Shown: positions 10,191-21,475 of the stretch, piece by piece
How positions within the stretch are numbered: position 1 is the stretch's first letter
Layout: the number at the start of each line of letters is the position of its first letter
NCBI RefSeq assembly: GCF_009727055.1
Contig: NC_052349.1
Coordinates: 33,447,138 to 33,511,137, forward strand
Source of the DNA: Benincasa hispida
Lineage: Eukaryota; Streptophyta; Magnoliopsida; Cucurbitales; Cucurbitaceae
Direction of reading: 5' to 3'
Length of the DNA stretch: 64,000 nucleotides
The notes under the pieces: generated by a model
The model's input: the letters and a program-made list of their open reading frames with translations, nothing else
Database searches by the model: none
Told to the model about the DNA's origin: nothing
Translations under genes and position numbers: made by a program

Positions 10191-10645
10191 AAAAAATTCA
10201 ATGGCGAACCATCTAAGTTGAATCAAGCAAGAAGAATAACTAATACCTATTAGAGAAAACTTCCCAGATGAACACCTTTTCAAGGTGATTTACTCAATAA
10301 AAGAAAAAGGAGCTCTCAAATAAAAAAAAAAACAAAACAGAAATAAGGAAATTCTCTCTTAAGCAAATAAATGGTCAACAACAAAACCAGGGAAGTTTCT
10401 CTTTACATCCCTTTCTTTTTGTTATTCTTTTTGAGTATTCTTTGATTAGCTTTAAAAATAGCCTCACAATTTTTTTTTTTTTTTTTTGCATGTCTAGAAC
10501 CCTTGAGCATCTGAGCTCGGGTTAATAGATTGTTGATTACTTAGATTGATTACATAGATTTTGCGATTTTGCTCTAATATATTTGAATAAATTTGAAGCT
10601 CTGATTCATCTCGATGGTATAATTTTGATTCTTTGAAAAACATGT
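10191..10645 (+). other. Ath-G spacer after RNase H, up to the Ath-A insertion
   Basis: A short decayed tail of the RNase H linker (ENFPDEHLFKV at about 10255) ends in stops. Then come a polyA run (10321-10335), a T-rich run (10469-10488) and noncoding sequence. No integrase motif (HHCC, D-D-35-E) is seen here or after Ath-A, so the integrase was deleted near 10320. CATGT at 10641-10645 is the target duplication of Ath-A. Confidence 0.65.
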
Positions 10646-11671
10646 TGATGCGTTGTAAATGTGATGAAATAATGGTATGATATTGCGGTGGTGAGTTATG
10701 CATTGCACATGCAAATTTTCCTAGTGAAACCCGAGTATAAATCTCACTAGGTTTCCTGGTAAGTTTAGGGTCGAACACAGAGACTACTGAGATACTATGC
10801 GACAGTAAAATTGATTCCTTTGTGGTGGCACAAACAAATAAGTTTGGATGGTGTTTTGTTTAGGTATAAATTCTACGCGACGAATTTGAGTAAAAAGTTG
10901 ATGAAAGAAAGAATACAATGAGTATGTGATGAACGGGTTGCGAAAAGATTTAGCTAACACTTCCTAAGATTGCGTTCAAGTTATGCGATCATGCTACACA
11001 CACACAACAGCATGTCATCTCTTTTCAAATGCCATAGTTCCTATTTCTAGGACGCATGCGATTTATACGAAAATGTCGATAGGACTTATATCTAAGCCTC
11101 TACTCTTGTCTATGCGATGATGAATGATACACACATACACAAGGTGACCACATACTATCATATCCTATTTCTAGGGTGCATGTGATGCATAATAGCAAAT
11201 AGAACTTGTCTCTAAGTTTCTATCTCTTGCTTATGCGGTTCTAATCTGACTCTCTCAAGCCTAGATTCTAACCCGACTGTCTCAAGTCTAGGTTCTTTCT
11301 TTAGACTACTCTCTCAAGTATCTCTAAAGGGTGAAGGACGCATACATAAGACAAGATGATCGCATAAAGTGAAGATCTTAGGTCATGCTAGCTAAGTATT
11401 TCTCAACCCATTCGAAAATTTAGCTACTCATGCGACATATGAAGAGATTGAACAGATGTTGAGATGAGAATTCCATTTTATAAACAAAGTCAGAATACAA
11501 AACAATGGAAAGTAGGGATAAGAAGCCTGGTAGCAACGTCTTGTTTCCCGATGCTTTTACACTGTCTTTTTACTCTACTCTGTCCAGAAGAATATCCTTG
11601 CTTTTGCAAGTGTCGACCCTTTATCCTTTTTTAGCGCTTCTCGACAGTCTTTCGAGCTAACTAGGAATGAT
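10646..11671 (-). repeat. Ath-A 3' LTR, truncated
   Basis: Collinear with 30248-31279 of the 5' LTR, then homology ends abruptly after GGAATGAT. The remaining 650 bases, which in minus-strand sense are the LTR start with U3, promoter and the adjoining polypurine tract, are missing. It shares the motif TCGAACACAG(A/G)GAC at 10771. Confidence 0.8.
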
Positions 11672-12560
11672 TTATGGAACTTCTTGATTTATGTCGGCCC
11701 TCGATCACTTGATTTATGCGTTGATCACGATTCTTACCTTCATTTTGGCTTGCCCCCACGGGTGTCATGCGGACATCCAACTACAAGTAGGATCCGATCT
11801 CAACGTTATGATGATTTTTTTTTTGAAATGTTTAAAAGTATCAAGGTTGAAAATAAATACCGGCACCCCCAAATTTAAACGCAGCAATGTCCTCATCGTT
11901 GATAGACTGAAATGATTCATGCGATGCTCTGAGGAAGTTTCGTAGAGCTCATTTTGAAAGAAAGCTGGTGGACCACTAACTTCTAGAAATATTTCATGAA
12001 TTGACTGTCCTAACATTAAGTTGATTCTAGTACATGCGATGAGAAATAGAGGCATGCGTTTCATCATTGAAGTCGGAAAAAAATGCGGTGACTAACTAGA
12101 GTAATCAACATTTAATGATTGTGCCAACTAAAGAGGATTCGATAATAAAATTATCAATGTTAAAAATGAGATGCGATAATGCAAAATTTGGAATAACAAA
12201 GTCAAAGAAAGATACAACCCCCAAATTTTCTCTGTTGCCCACATCATCTGTGATCACATCCTTCTTTGCGGCGAGCTGATTTCTTCGATTGCGATGGGCT
12301 GACTAACTGGTCGCATTTTTCGGTTATCGCATAGCTCCACCGCAATCGTTTACCACGATCGTTGCTAAAAAAATCGAGAGGGTAAAAAATATAAAAGACA
12401 GAGTTGATAAATTTTTTTTTTGAAATGATGGTGTAAAAAGGATATAAAAAGGTAGAGCGAGTTCATGAAATAAAGATATAAAAAGGATGCTTAAAAAAAA
12501 ATTGCGTCCCTAATGAGTTTGTGTTGCGTACTATCGCGGGACTGCTCGTTTCTTCTTCAA
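11672..12560 (-). other. Ath-A 3' untranslated region with PPT-like motifs
   Basis: No credible coding sequence. It holds a 43-bp block (11742-11784) also present twice in Ath-B, and two copies of the polypurine-like motif read on + as CACCCCCAAATTTAAAC (11864-11880) and CAACCCCCAAATTTT (12215-12229). The true PPT next to the LTR is lost with the LTR truncation. ORFs at 11684-12067 overlap each other in three frames and match nothing. Confidence 0.7.
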
Positions 12561-13840
12561 TTAGGATTTCCTCAGGTCCACGGAGGTTTTCTCGCGATGC
12601 AAGTCTCCTTCGTGATATATCTTGACTCTTTGCCCATTGACTTTGAATGCGTTGGTCCCGTCCTCATTGGTTAATTCAACCGCTCCATGCAAGAATACCT
12701 CTTTGATTATAAATGGACCGGACCATCGTGACTTTAATTTTTCGGGAAAAAGTCGCAGCCGAGAATTGTATAACAAGATCTTCTGTCAAACTTGGAGATT
12801 CTCTTGCATAGTCGTTTTTCATGCCAACGTTTTGCACACTCCTTGTAGATCTTGGTATTTTCATATGCTTGAGTTCTCCATTCGTCTAGCTTGATCAACA
12901 GAAGTTTTCTTGCTTCCCCTACGGTCTTCAAATCAAAATTGAGCTTCTTCATTGCCCACATTCCTTTGTGCTCCAATTCAAGTAGTAAGTGGCATGCCTT
13001 TCCAAACACCAGCACATACGGGGACATGCCTATAGGTGTTTTATAGGCGGTCCTGTATGCCCACAAGGTGTCGTCCAGCTTCATGGCCCAATCTTTGCGT
13101 GAAGGCTTCACCACCTTCTCTAGGATCAACTTGATTTCCCTATTGGACATCTCAGCTTGGCCGTTTGTCTGTGGATGGTATGCGGTGGCGACCTTATGGT
13201 GGATATTATACTTGAGCAGCAATTTGTTAATGACCCTATTGACAAAGTGGGAGCCTTCATCACTTATTATGGCACGTGGGGTGCCAAAACAAATGAAGAT
13301 ATTTTTTCGCAAGAATTTGGAGACTATCACTGCATTGCTTACGACGCATGATACCGCTTCAACCCATTTGGAAACATAATCAACGACCAACAGAATGTAT
13401 TTGTGAACATTTGATGGTGGAAATGGTCCTATGAAGTCTATGTCCCACACGTCGAATAGCTCCAATTCTAAGATAATGTTCATTGGCATCGCATGCTTCC
13501 ATGAAATGTTTCCTGTGCGTTGGCACCTGACACATTTCATTGAATAGTCTCTTGCGTCCTTGAATAAAGTTGGCCAAAAATATCCACTTTGTAACACCTT
13601 TGCTGCTGTGCGTTGACCTCCAAAATGTCCACCATACGGTGAGTCATGGCATTGGAATAGTATGCGCTGGTGAGCAGCCTCATGTACACATAGGCGCAAG
13701 ATCTGGTTTGACCCCCTCTTGTAAAGATTTGGCTCATCCCAATAATAGGATTTACATTCGTGCATAAGCCGCCTCTTTTGGTGGGCTGCATAATTCTTCT
13801 AAAATTGTTCACAGACCAGATAATTGACCACATTTGCGTA
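12561..13840 (-). pseudogene. Ath-A integrase
   Basis: A 343-codon frame (13765-12734) carries the HHCC zinc domain (H40, H47, C78, C81) and the rve core with D110 (in DIDFIGPF), D169 (in SDEGSHF) and E205 (in NGQAE). There are 35 residues between D169 and E205, the canonical D-D-35-E of integrase, all present. A frameshift near 12776-12790 moves the C-terminal part ([21 protein letters not shown], the 'GPF' region that binds DNA) into 12776-12561. Codons upstream of 13765 are frameshifted. The domain is cut off from RNase H by the LTR-C insertion at 13841. It is the best-kept enzyme in the window, but it cannot be made as part of a polyprotein. Confidence 0.88.
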
Positions 13841-13850
13841 CTAAAAAACT

Positions 13851-15652
13851 TGGTGATGGAAAAATAATTATTAGTCGTCAAAGACTTGATGACTAAAATT
13901 AAGTGAACGCAATATGCGATGCATGTTCTTAATGTATGCGTTGATTATCATGCGTCAGTGGTCATGCGTTAGACTTACAATATGCGTTAACAAATGTATG
14001 CGATGACCATACGTTCTTGTCATAAGTTTTCTTGTGCTCACACCAAGTATAACGCGAACGGAAGTTTCTCGGGTGATCCGAGGTCGATCTCAGGGACTTG
14101 TAGCTAGACGTATGCGGTAATGTGTATGCGGCAGTTGAATAAAAGAATGATGAGGGGTTTTATGCTACAACTACTCCTACTCCTAACTAATAGACAACAC
14201 AATGAGAAGTATGAATGAGAGGTAGAGACACGACAACTGTTGACGCGTAGTAAATTGATGGAAAATAGATAAAATGTGAAGATGTCTTCATTGCAACCCG
14301 TAAGAGTGAACGCAAGGGCAACCTTAGCCAATGCAAGCTATGCAATCATGCTACACACACTTGAGCCTATTTCTAGGACGTATGCGATGTGTATGCAAAA
14401 GGGTCGAGATGAACGCATACCGCCACCGTATCCTACTTCTTGGACGCATGCAATATCCTCTTCGTAGGGTGCATACGCTGTGTAATAGCAAACAGAGCTT
14501 ATTCCGGGTAAGTTCTCCATTCTTGCTTATGCATTCCAATCCGCTCTCTCGAGTCTTAGATTTGGATTTTAAGAACTACTCTTCCAAGTATGCCTAAATG
14601 ATGAATGATGCGCTCATAAGACAAGGTAACCGCATAAACTTGCTACGTAAGATTTATCCTATCTCTAGTGAATACTTGCTTACATTGCTTAACGCGACCA
14701 CCACTTACCCTCCCAGGCAGTTAGTTGTTGCTGATTTTTACTCATAGACAAGCGTTGCGTCCGCCAATAAGACAGGCGTTGCTACAGCTTCACACCAAGC
14801 AAATAAGGTTTTCTACAACACACTCAACGCCAACGCACACCTCCCGGTGGTTTGCTACATGCTTCATAACTCTAATCCGCATGACTAAGTATGCGATACT
14901 CTAGCAATCTCACTAAGTGATGCAATGAAAGTTAAGGATGTTAAGTAAAGAAAGATGGAGATAGAATCGAAGGAAACATACAAATGCATTGAACACATAA
15001 TGTATTAATTTCTTAATCCAAAATAAAATACAATACAATATAAGAAAAGAAGAGAAAATGAAATGACCAGTTGGAAGCAATGTCTTGCTTCCAACAAATG
15101 TGTGTTAAGGCTGTCGGTGGTGCCATGGAAGGGCGGTGGAGCTGACTCTCTCAAGATCTAACTCCGGCAAAGGCTCCGGTCGTCACTCAGAATGGATGAA
15201 GGAGGTGAAGAATTCTCAATCTTCTTTCTCACGCATTTGTCTGGATCACAAGGATCTGTTCGAAGGCCGAAACTTGGACAATTTGAAATTATGCTCGGTG
15301 GCTTCTATTTATAGAGCTTGATCGCCGACAACATTAATGGACCTACTCTGATTTCGACATTAGCGGCACATTGGTCTTTTTCTGAGTCTCTTCTGCTAAC
15401 GGCGGGGTAGGTGAAATGTCAACATCATCTTTTGGTTTTCCCGAGATATGCGTTGATGCCTTAATTCCACCAACCTTGCGTTCATCCCACTATTATGGTT
15501 ATCTAGTCGCAATCGTGCAGTGATTGCATTCGCTTAATATTGCAACTCTTACATGATGACTGTAATCGCTTGACGATCGCAACTCCTATGCGATGGACGC
15601 ATGCGGCTGATCATCGCAACACCCATGCGTTGATCGTATGCGTTCAACTTTG
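13851..15652 (-). mobile_element. LTR-C copy 1, left segment
   Basis: Collinear with the solo LTR at 40310-42229 (shared '-TATAACGCGA-', '-GAGGTCGA-CTCAGGGACTTGTA-' and '-ACGCGTA-' landmarks). It starts TG at 13851 and is cut at 15652 by Ath-B, resuming at 25768. Outer flanks are GTAC (13838-13841) and GTACC (26028-26032), but nine extra bases, TAAAAAACT (13842-13850), lie between GTAC and the LTR. The same bases precede the Ath-B 5' LTR next to its PBS. It is therefore probably a partly deleted element reduced to its 5' LTR rather than a clean solo LTR. A minus-strand TATA box sits at 15306-15317. Confidence 0.8.
15306..15317 (-). promoter_or_regulatory. TATA box in LTR-C copy 1
   Basis: On the minus strand GCTCTATAAATA, the same string as in the Ath-A and Ath-B LTRs. 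It sets the LTR's transcription direction to the minus strand. LTR-C copy 2 has a decayed version near 41695. Confidence 0.6.
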
Positions 15653-17291
15653 TGATGCTCGTATTTATATGATGGAAATATGGATGCTATGCGTTGATGG
15701 ATTTGTGTTGTGCACTCAAGTTTCCCCAACGGAATTCAAGTGTAAATTCCTCTGAGTTTCCTGCTAAGTCCAGGATCGAACACAGGGACTTGTGAAAATA
15801 GATTGCGTTGGTAATTTTTATGAAAACTTTGCAGTAACCAAGTAAATAAATAAGTGTTGGGTTTGTTGTTTACATTGATGAAAAAGAAATAAATAAAGGT
15901 GGCGGATTTGAGAAAAGACAGTTGCATTGATAGATGCAATGAGTATGCGATGAACGGTTGATAAGATCTTTAGCTAGCATTACATGGGCATGCGTCAGAC
16001 TATGCGATCATGTTACAACCATGCATAACAAGTCATTTTCCAATGTAAATACGATGCTCCTAAATCTAGGACGCATGTGTTGAATGCAAAATGTCCATAG
16101 AGCTCATCCCTAAGTCTATACTCTTATCCTATGCGATGATGCAAAATGCATGAAAGCAGGGTGACCGCATACAATCATATCCTATCTCTAGGATGCATGC
16201 GATGTGTTGATAACAAATAGTGCTCATTCCTAAGCGCCTATCTCTCGTTTATGCGTTCTAATCTGGCTCTTCCGAGTCTAGATTCTAACCTGACCTTCCC
16301 AAGTCTAGATCCTGTCCTTAGACTACCCTTCCGAGTATCTCTAATGGACGAATGAAGCATACATAAACAAGATAATCACAAGAATGAAGATTCCCTAGTT
16401 GTGCTAGTTAAATGCTTCTCAACCCATTCAACTAATTTAGCTACTCATGCCTGAATAACAGAGGGTGAACAGATATAGAGAAAGGAACTCCATTCTTATG
16501 AATGAGTTGAGTACAAAATGACAATGGAAAGTAAAGGTAGAGAGCCTGGTAGAAATTCCTTGCTGACCGAGGCTTTTTACACTGAAATCTCTATTCTGGT
16601 CTAAAGATGTTCCCGCTTCCGCAGGCGTCGTCCCTCTCTCTTTCCTTGGAGCTTTTGACGCTCTCTCAAGCTTACCGGAATGATCTACCAGCACAACTTC
16701 TTCCCTCGCGTCCACCGTAAAATGAAAGAAAACTAAGAACATAGGCGTGCGACTTGTGTGAAGAATGCACTTGGTATTTATAGAGCATCCATGGTGAAAG
16801 GCGGCTTCTCTCTCCTGGTTGTACAGATGGGACAGCTTTAATTCTTTACTGATGCGCCAGATAATTGTCACCGATAAAGCTGAATGTACTTTGTGACCGT
16901 TATCAGCTGTCAACTTAATTTGGATTTGACTGTCATCACCTTTCTGTCTCATCGCTCTTAATTATCCTTTCACCCTGATGCGTCTACCATGTTGCGCTGA
17001 CCAAGTTTCGACGATCCTTCTTGGGCGAATGTTTGCGAGCACGATCAACGCAAAGCCTTATGGTGAAGTTGCACTAGACCAATGAATTCCTATGATCACA
17101 ATCTTTGCATTGCGTTAACACATATTCTGCACAAAAATACAAAAATCAATAGTTCTAATGTGTTGAACGCATGCGACCGCAATATTATAGAATTTATGCT
17201 TAATGGATGCAATTTAACTTATTTCATCAACACAATCCAACATTGTTTAAGAACTTAGCACTATGATAACGTGCATTTCTGCTCATTATCA
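15653..17291 (-). repeat. Ath-B 3' LTR
   Basis: 1639 bases; on + it runs TGATGCTCG... to ...CATTATCA. It is followed directly by the polypurine tract. It contains the TCGAACACAGGGACTTGTG motif at 15776 and a minus-strand TATA box. The 171-codon frame at 16437-16952 spans the TATA box and recurs only in part in the other LTR, so I do not call it a gene. Confidence 0.88.
16773..16786 (-). promoter_or_regulatory. TATA box of Ath-B 3' LTR
   Basis: Minus strand GCTCTATAAATACC, identical in the 5' LTR (25247-25260). Confidence 0.6.
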
Positions 17292-17308
17292 CACCCCCAA
17301 ATTTAAAC
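17292..17308 (-). other. Ath-B polypurine tract
   Basis: Minus strand GTTTAAATTTGGGGGTG abuts the LTR start TGATAATG. It primes plus-strand DNA synthesis in Ty3-type elements. Two near-copies lie further inside, at 17941 and 18301. Confidence 0.8.
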
Positions 17309-18595
17309 AATGCTTTTCCTCAAGCATAAGCTAAAGATTCCTTTAGTAAGTCAACCGCAAAGTTCTTTTCCTAGATTTCTTAAGAATACTTCGTTCAAAT
17401 CCTATATACCTGAAGTTCCTTAAGTCTTATTCAAGTCTCTTCTTAAAATATTTCTAAGACCTAGGGACTGCAAGCTTAACTTTCAAAAGGACTTTACTAA
17501 ATTCCGAAACATCGCATGATTTATTTCAAAAAGAAAAATTTTCTACCGAGGTGTCAAATGATTTTATCCTTGCACAGAAAATTTCTTCATTGCTATTTTT
17601 TTTTTTACCTTGTGCTGATCTGAGTGTTTTGCCTTCATTTTGGCTTGCCCCCACGTGTGTCATGCGGACATCCAACTACGAGCAATGCACTCTTTCTCAG
17701 ACTAAACTCATATCGATTTGGCAGTGGCACTGCGGTTATTGATTTATGCGTTGATCCTGGTGAACTTACTTTTATTTTGGCTTGCCCCCACGTGTGTCAT
17801 GCGGACATTCAACTACGGGTAAGTGCCTTTCACAACTTAACTCTTATCAACATGGGTTTCCCATTGCGTTGACAGTGGAGTTGTTATTCTCAGAATATTT
17901 ATTTATTTATTGGTCATAGCAAGGTTGGAAACAAATACCCCACCCCCAAATTTAAAATGTGGCAATGTTCTCATTGCCAAAAGATTAAAATAAGTCATGC
18001 AATGGTCATAGAATGCGTTGTAAAGAGAGTTTGAAAGAAAGCTAGCAAACCCCTAACTTCTAGAAATATTTCATGAGGTGGCTATCTTAAGACTAAGTTG
18101 ACTCTAATATATACGAAAGAGATAGAAGCATATTTTTCATCATTGAAATCATACTTGGTAAAGAAACAGAATGCAGTGAACTACTAAATTTATCTACTGG
18201 TCAAATGATTGTGGTGATCAAAGAGGATGCGGTGGTAAAACTTTGAAAAGTAAAATGCAATGTGATAGCACAAATTTTGAAATAAAGATAAGGAAGAGTA
18301 CACCCCCAAATTTTATGCTGTCACCCGCATTGTTTATTGATGTATCCATCCTTGCGATGATCTTTGCTTCTGTGGATTGCGGTGATGGAGTGAGATCATT
18401 TGCTTCTTCTTGTAACATCTCCGCAATCCTGTGCCTTAATCATTGTAACAGACAAAGAGAGGGTCAAATGATTTTAAAACAAAACAACAAGTGTTTTTTC
18501 CTTTTATTTTTTATTTTTTTCCTTTTTTTTTGAAAAAAAAATGAGTAAGATGCAGATATATTTAAATAAAAGTAAAGTGACGAAGGGATAAGAGT
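17309..18595 (-). other. Ath-B 3' untranslated region
   Basis: About 1.3 kb between integrase and LTR with no credible ORF; in particular no envelope-like frame is seen. It holds two internal copies of the polypurine motif (+ strand CACCCCCAAATTTAAA at 17941-17956 and CACCCCCAAATTTT at 18301-18314), the duplicated 43-bp block, and T-rich runs at 17599-17610 and 18495-18531. Confidence 0.7.
17637..17816 (-). repeat. Duplicated 43-bp block with CACGTG core
   Basis: The 43 bases at 17637-17679 and 17774-17816 (starting ATTTTGGCTTGCCCCCACGT) differ at one position. Each contains CACGTG (17652-17657, 17789-17794), the plant G-box core. Ath-A has one copy at 11742-11784 in which the core is CACGGG. 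The role is unknown. Confidence 0.7.
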
Positions 18596-19976
18596 TCAAG
18601 AATCATGTATGAGGTAGTCCGAATTTTTTAACTTTGCGGAAGCTGTTTCTGGTTGGAAATCACCTCCGCAATATGCCTTGACCCGTTGTCCATTAACCTT
18701 GAATGTCCGACTGCCATCCTCAATGAATAGTACCAATGCACCATGTGAAAATATTTCTTTAATGATGAAGGGACCAGACCAGCATGATTTTAATTTTCCC
18801 GGGAAGAGCCACAATCTTGAGTTGAAGAGTAAGACCTTTTGCCTGACTTGGAGGTTTTTAGTGCATATGCATTTGTCATGCCAGCGCTTGGTGCACTCCT
18901 TATAAATTTTTGCATTCTCATATGCGTTGATCCTCCATTCTTCTAGCTCAACCAGCTGCATTTTTCGCTCTTCCCCTGCTTTCTTTAAATCAAAATTCAA
19001 CTTCTTGACTGCTCACAATGCCTTATACTCCAGCTCTAAAGGCAAATGACACGCCTTGCCAAATACCAACGCATAGGGGGACATACATATTAGTGTTTTG
19101 AATGCGTATGCCCACAACGCATCATCAAGCTTCATTGCCCAATCTTTTCGTGAAGGCTTTACAAGTATCAACTTAATTTCTCTATTGGACACTTCAGCCT
19201 GACCATTCGTTTACGGATGGTATGCAGTGGCCACTTTGTGAAGGTTATTGTACTTGCGCAGTAGCTCCTTGATATTGGATTGACAAAGTGTGATCCTTCA
19301 TCACTTATGATGGCACGGGGAGTGCCAAAACAAGTGAAAATATTTTTCTTCAAGAGCTGGGAGACTACCGCCGCATCACACATGTTATTGCCTCTACCCA
19401 CTTGGAGACATAATCGACGGCCAATAAGATGTAATGCTTGCTATGCGAAGGAGGGAATGGCCCCATGAAATCAATCCCTCATACGTCAAATAATTCCAGC
19501 TCCAAGATAGTGTTCATTGGCATTGCGTTCTTCCATGAAATGTTGTCGGTGTGTTGACACCGATCACATTTCATTGCGTAGTCCACGACATCCTTGAATA
19601 ATGTGGGCCAAAAGAATCCACTTTGCAAAACTTTGGCTGCAGTGCGTTGCCCTCCAAAGTGCCCACCATATGGTGAGTCATGGCATTGTGACAATATGCA
19701 TGCAGCATTTGGTACACATAACCGAATAATCTGATCTGCACCTCTCCTATACAGATTTGGCTCATCCCAATAATAATGTTTGCATTCGTGCTTGAGCTTC
19801 TTCTGTTGGTGGTAGGTGTAATCTTCAGGAAATTGTTCACAAACCAAATAATTAACAATGTCCGCATACCAGGGTAATTCTTCTATATGGAACAGCTGCT
19901 CATCCGGGAACACGACACTTACCTCGGTCTCATTGTGGTCAACTTCAAGATTTTTCATTCTAGATAAATGATCCAC
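18596..19976 (-). pseudogene. Ath-B integrase
   Basis: The N-terminal frame (19976-19479, 165 codons) has the RNase H linker, then the zinc domain ([29 protein letters not shown]...MKCDRCQ). It ends at a TGA (19479-19481) in place of the Trp that starts the (W)GIDFMGPF box. The core continues in the same and shifted frames: [14 protein letters not shown] (second Asp, about 19310) and the (Q/K)AEVSNREIK region (about 19180), with frameshifts between. The C-terminal part (19000-18596) is open and ends with KLKSCWSGPFIIKEIF and FKVNGQRVKAY. It is not functional. Confidence 0.85.
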
Positions 19977-19979
19977 AAC

Positions 19980-20336
19980 CTAATTCTCTGTCCCCTTCCT
20001 GTCAATTATTTCGATATCAAATTCTTGAAGGAGGAGAACCCATCTGATCAACCTCGACTTTGCATCCTTCTTTTTCATTAAATATTTGATTACCGAGTGA
20101 TCAGTGTGGATGAGTTCCTTGGTTCCCAACAGATATGCCCGAAATTTTTCCAACACAAAGATCACTGCCAGGAGTTCTTTCTCTGTGGTGGTATAATTTG
20201 TTTGAGCAAGGTTCAGTGTCTTACTCGCATATGCGATGGGATGCAAAATTGTTTTTCTCTTTTGCGCTAAAGCTGCTCCCATTGCATACCCGCTTACGTC
20301 GCACATGATTTCAAATGGCAATGTCCAGTCCGGCAC
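19980..20336 (-). pseudogene. Ath-B RNase H
   Basis: A 118-codon frame. [21 protein letters not shown] carries the first Asp, [23 protein letters not shown] the Glu and [11 protein letters not shown] the next Asp, as in gypsy RNase H. It ends [24 protein letters not shown], after which a stop breaks the NxVADHLSR linker that leads to the integrase frame. The metal-binding residues are all kept, unlike in Ath-A, where one is Asn. Confidence 0.82.
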
Positions 20337-21475
20337 AATCAGTACGGGTGCGGTAATCAGCGCATCTTTTAAAACTCTAAATGCATTGAGGCAATTGTTG
20401 TTCGAACTTCAAACTTTCTATCAATCTCCCTAGCAACGCACTCAGTGGTCGTGCAAATCTTAGAAAAGTTTCCTTGACAAATAAAAATTCAGCGTCCCTA
20501 ATAAGCTTCGCACTAGCCTTCAACTGGTTGGGAGTGGAAGCTTTTCAATTTACGTCCGAGTCTTGTGGCTTTTGGGTCCCACCTCCAACCCATCCCGGGG
20601 AGACTTTTATGTCCCACACTATCCCCTTTGACCCTTTGAAATAAAATTTTTTAGGGTTGAGCACCAGGTTCGTCTTTCACATCCTCTTCAGAAATTTTCC
20701 TCTAAGTGGCGAGACATGACTTCAAACTGAGAAGTGTTCCCATAAACCGAGAAGTCATCCATAAATATTTTCCTTGATCCTCGAATAATCTTGAAAGATT
20801 GCCATCATGCACCTTTGAACGTGCTCCGCACAATGTAGAATCCAAAACAGCAATGCGGCGAAAAGCCAAATGTTCCATATGGGTAGGTGAATGTGGTCTT
20901 TGCTTGAATAATTTTGAGCTATCATGAATTTGATTGTTATTCGGCATACCCTTTCCAAGGAAGTAGTAAAAATATTCCCCTACACTCAGTCGATTCAATG
21001 CATTTGTCGTGAATGGCAAAGGGAAGTGAATCTTTCTTTGTGGCCGTTGGGCATTCACTTGCAGTAGTCCATACATATGCCCATCCAATGATGGTCCTTT
21101 GTGGTATTTAATTCGGTATGTTCTCGTATTTGGGACAACAGTCATTTCCCCCTTCTCTTCGCATAACATTGTACGGGGCTTAACCCACGTGCTTGCTATG
21201 GGATAGATTAATGCCCCATCTAGCCATTTGATAATCTCCTTTTTGACGACCTTCTTCATCGCAGGGTTGAGTTTGCGTTGATTTTCAATTGTTTCTTTGT
21301 GGTCATCTTCAAGACGAATGTGGTGCATGCAGTACGCGGGGCTAATTCTTCTAATGTCAACGAGCATCCAGCCGATTTTTCGCACATGTTTCTTGAGAAT
21401 GCTCATTAACGCATTCTCCTGATCTTTGTTGAGCGCAGAGGAAATTATCACTGGCAACTTCTCATTCTGCCCCAA
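20337..21475 (-). pseudogene. Ath-B reverse transcriptase
   Basis: The 257-codon frame (21475-20702) begins with the Athila RT start (LPVIISSALNKDQENAL, IGWMLVDIRRISPAYCMHHIRLE, RKLNPAMKKVVKKEIIKWLDGALIYPI). Several frameshifts follow. The catalytic FMDDFSVYG is still spelled near 20740-20770, but in a frame the ORF does not use. The thumb and connection (20337-20700) are reduced and full of stops, with a deletion after the FMDD box. It would have copied RNA into DNA; it cannot now. Confidence 0.82.

Noticed and set aside
12622..13767. Plus-strand ORFs over the Ath-A integrase
   Set aside because: Shadows of the minus-strand integrase, which has the HHCC and D-D-35-E motifs.
16437..16952. 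171-codon minus-strand ORF in the Ath-B 3' LTR
   Set aside because: It spans the LTR's TATA box, is only partly present in the other LTR (25172-25426 in pieces) and resembles no protein I know.
17309..18595. Envelope-like gene between integrase and LTR, known from some Athila elements
   Set aside because: No frame of suitable length, signal peptide or membrane segment; only short chance ORFs.
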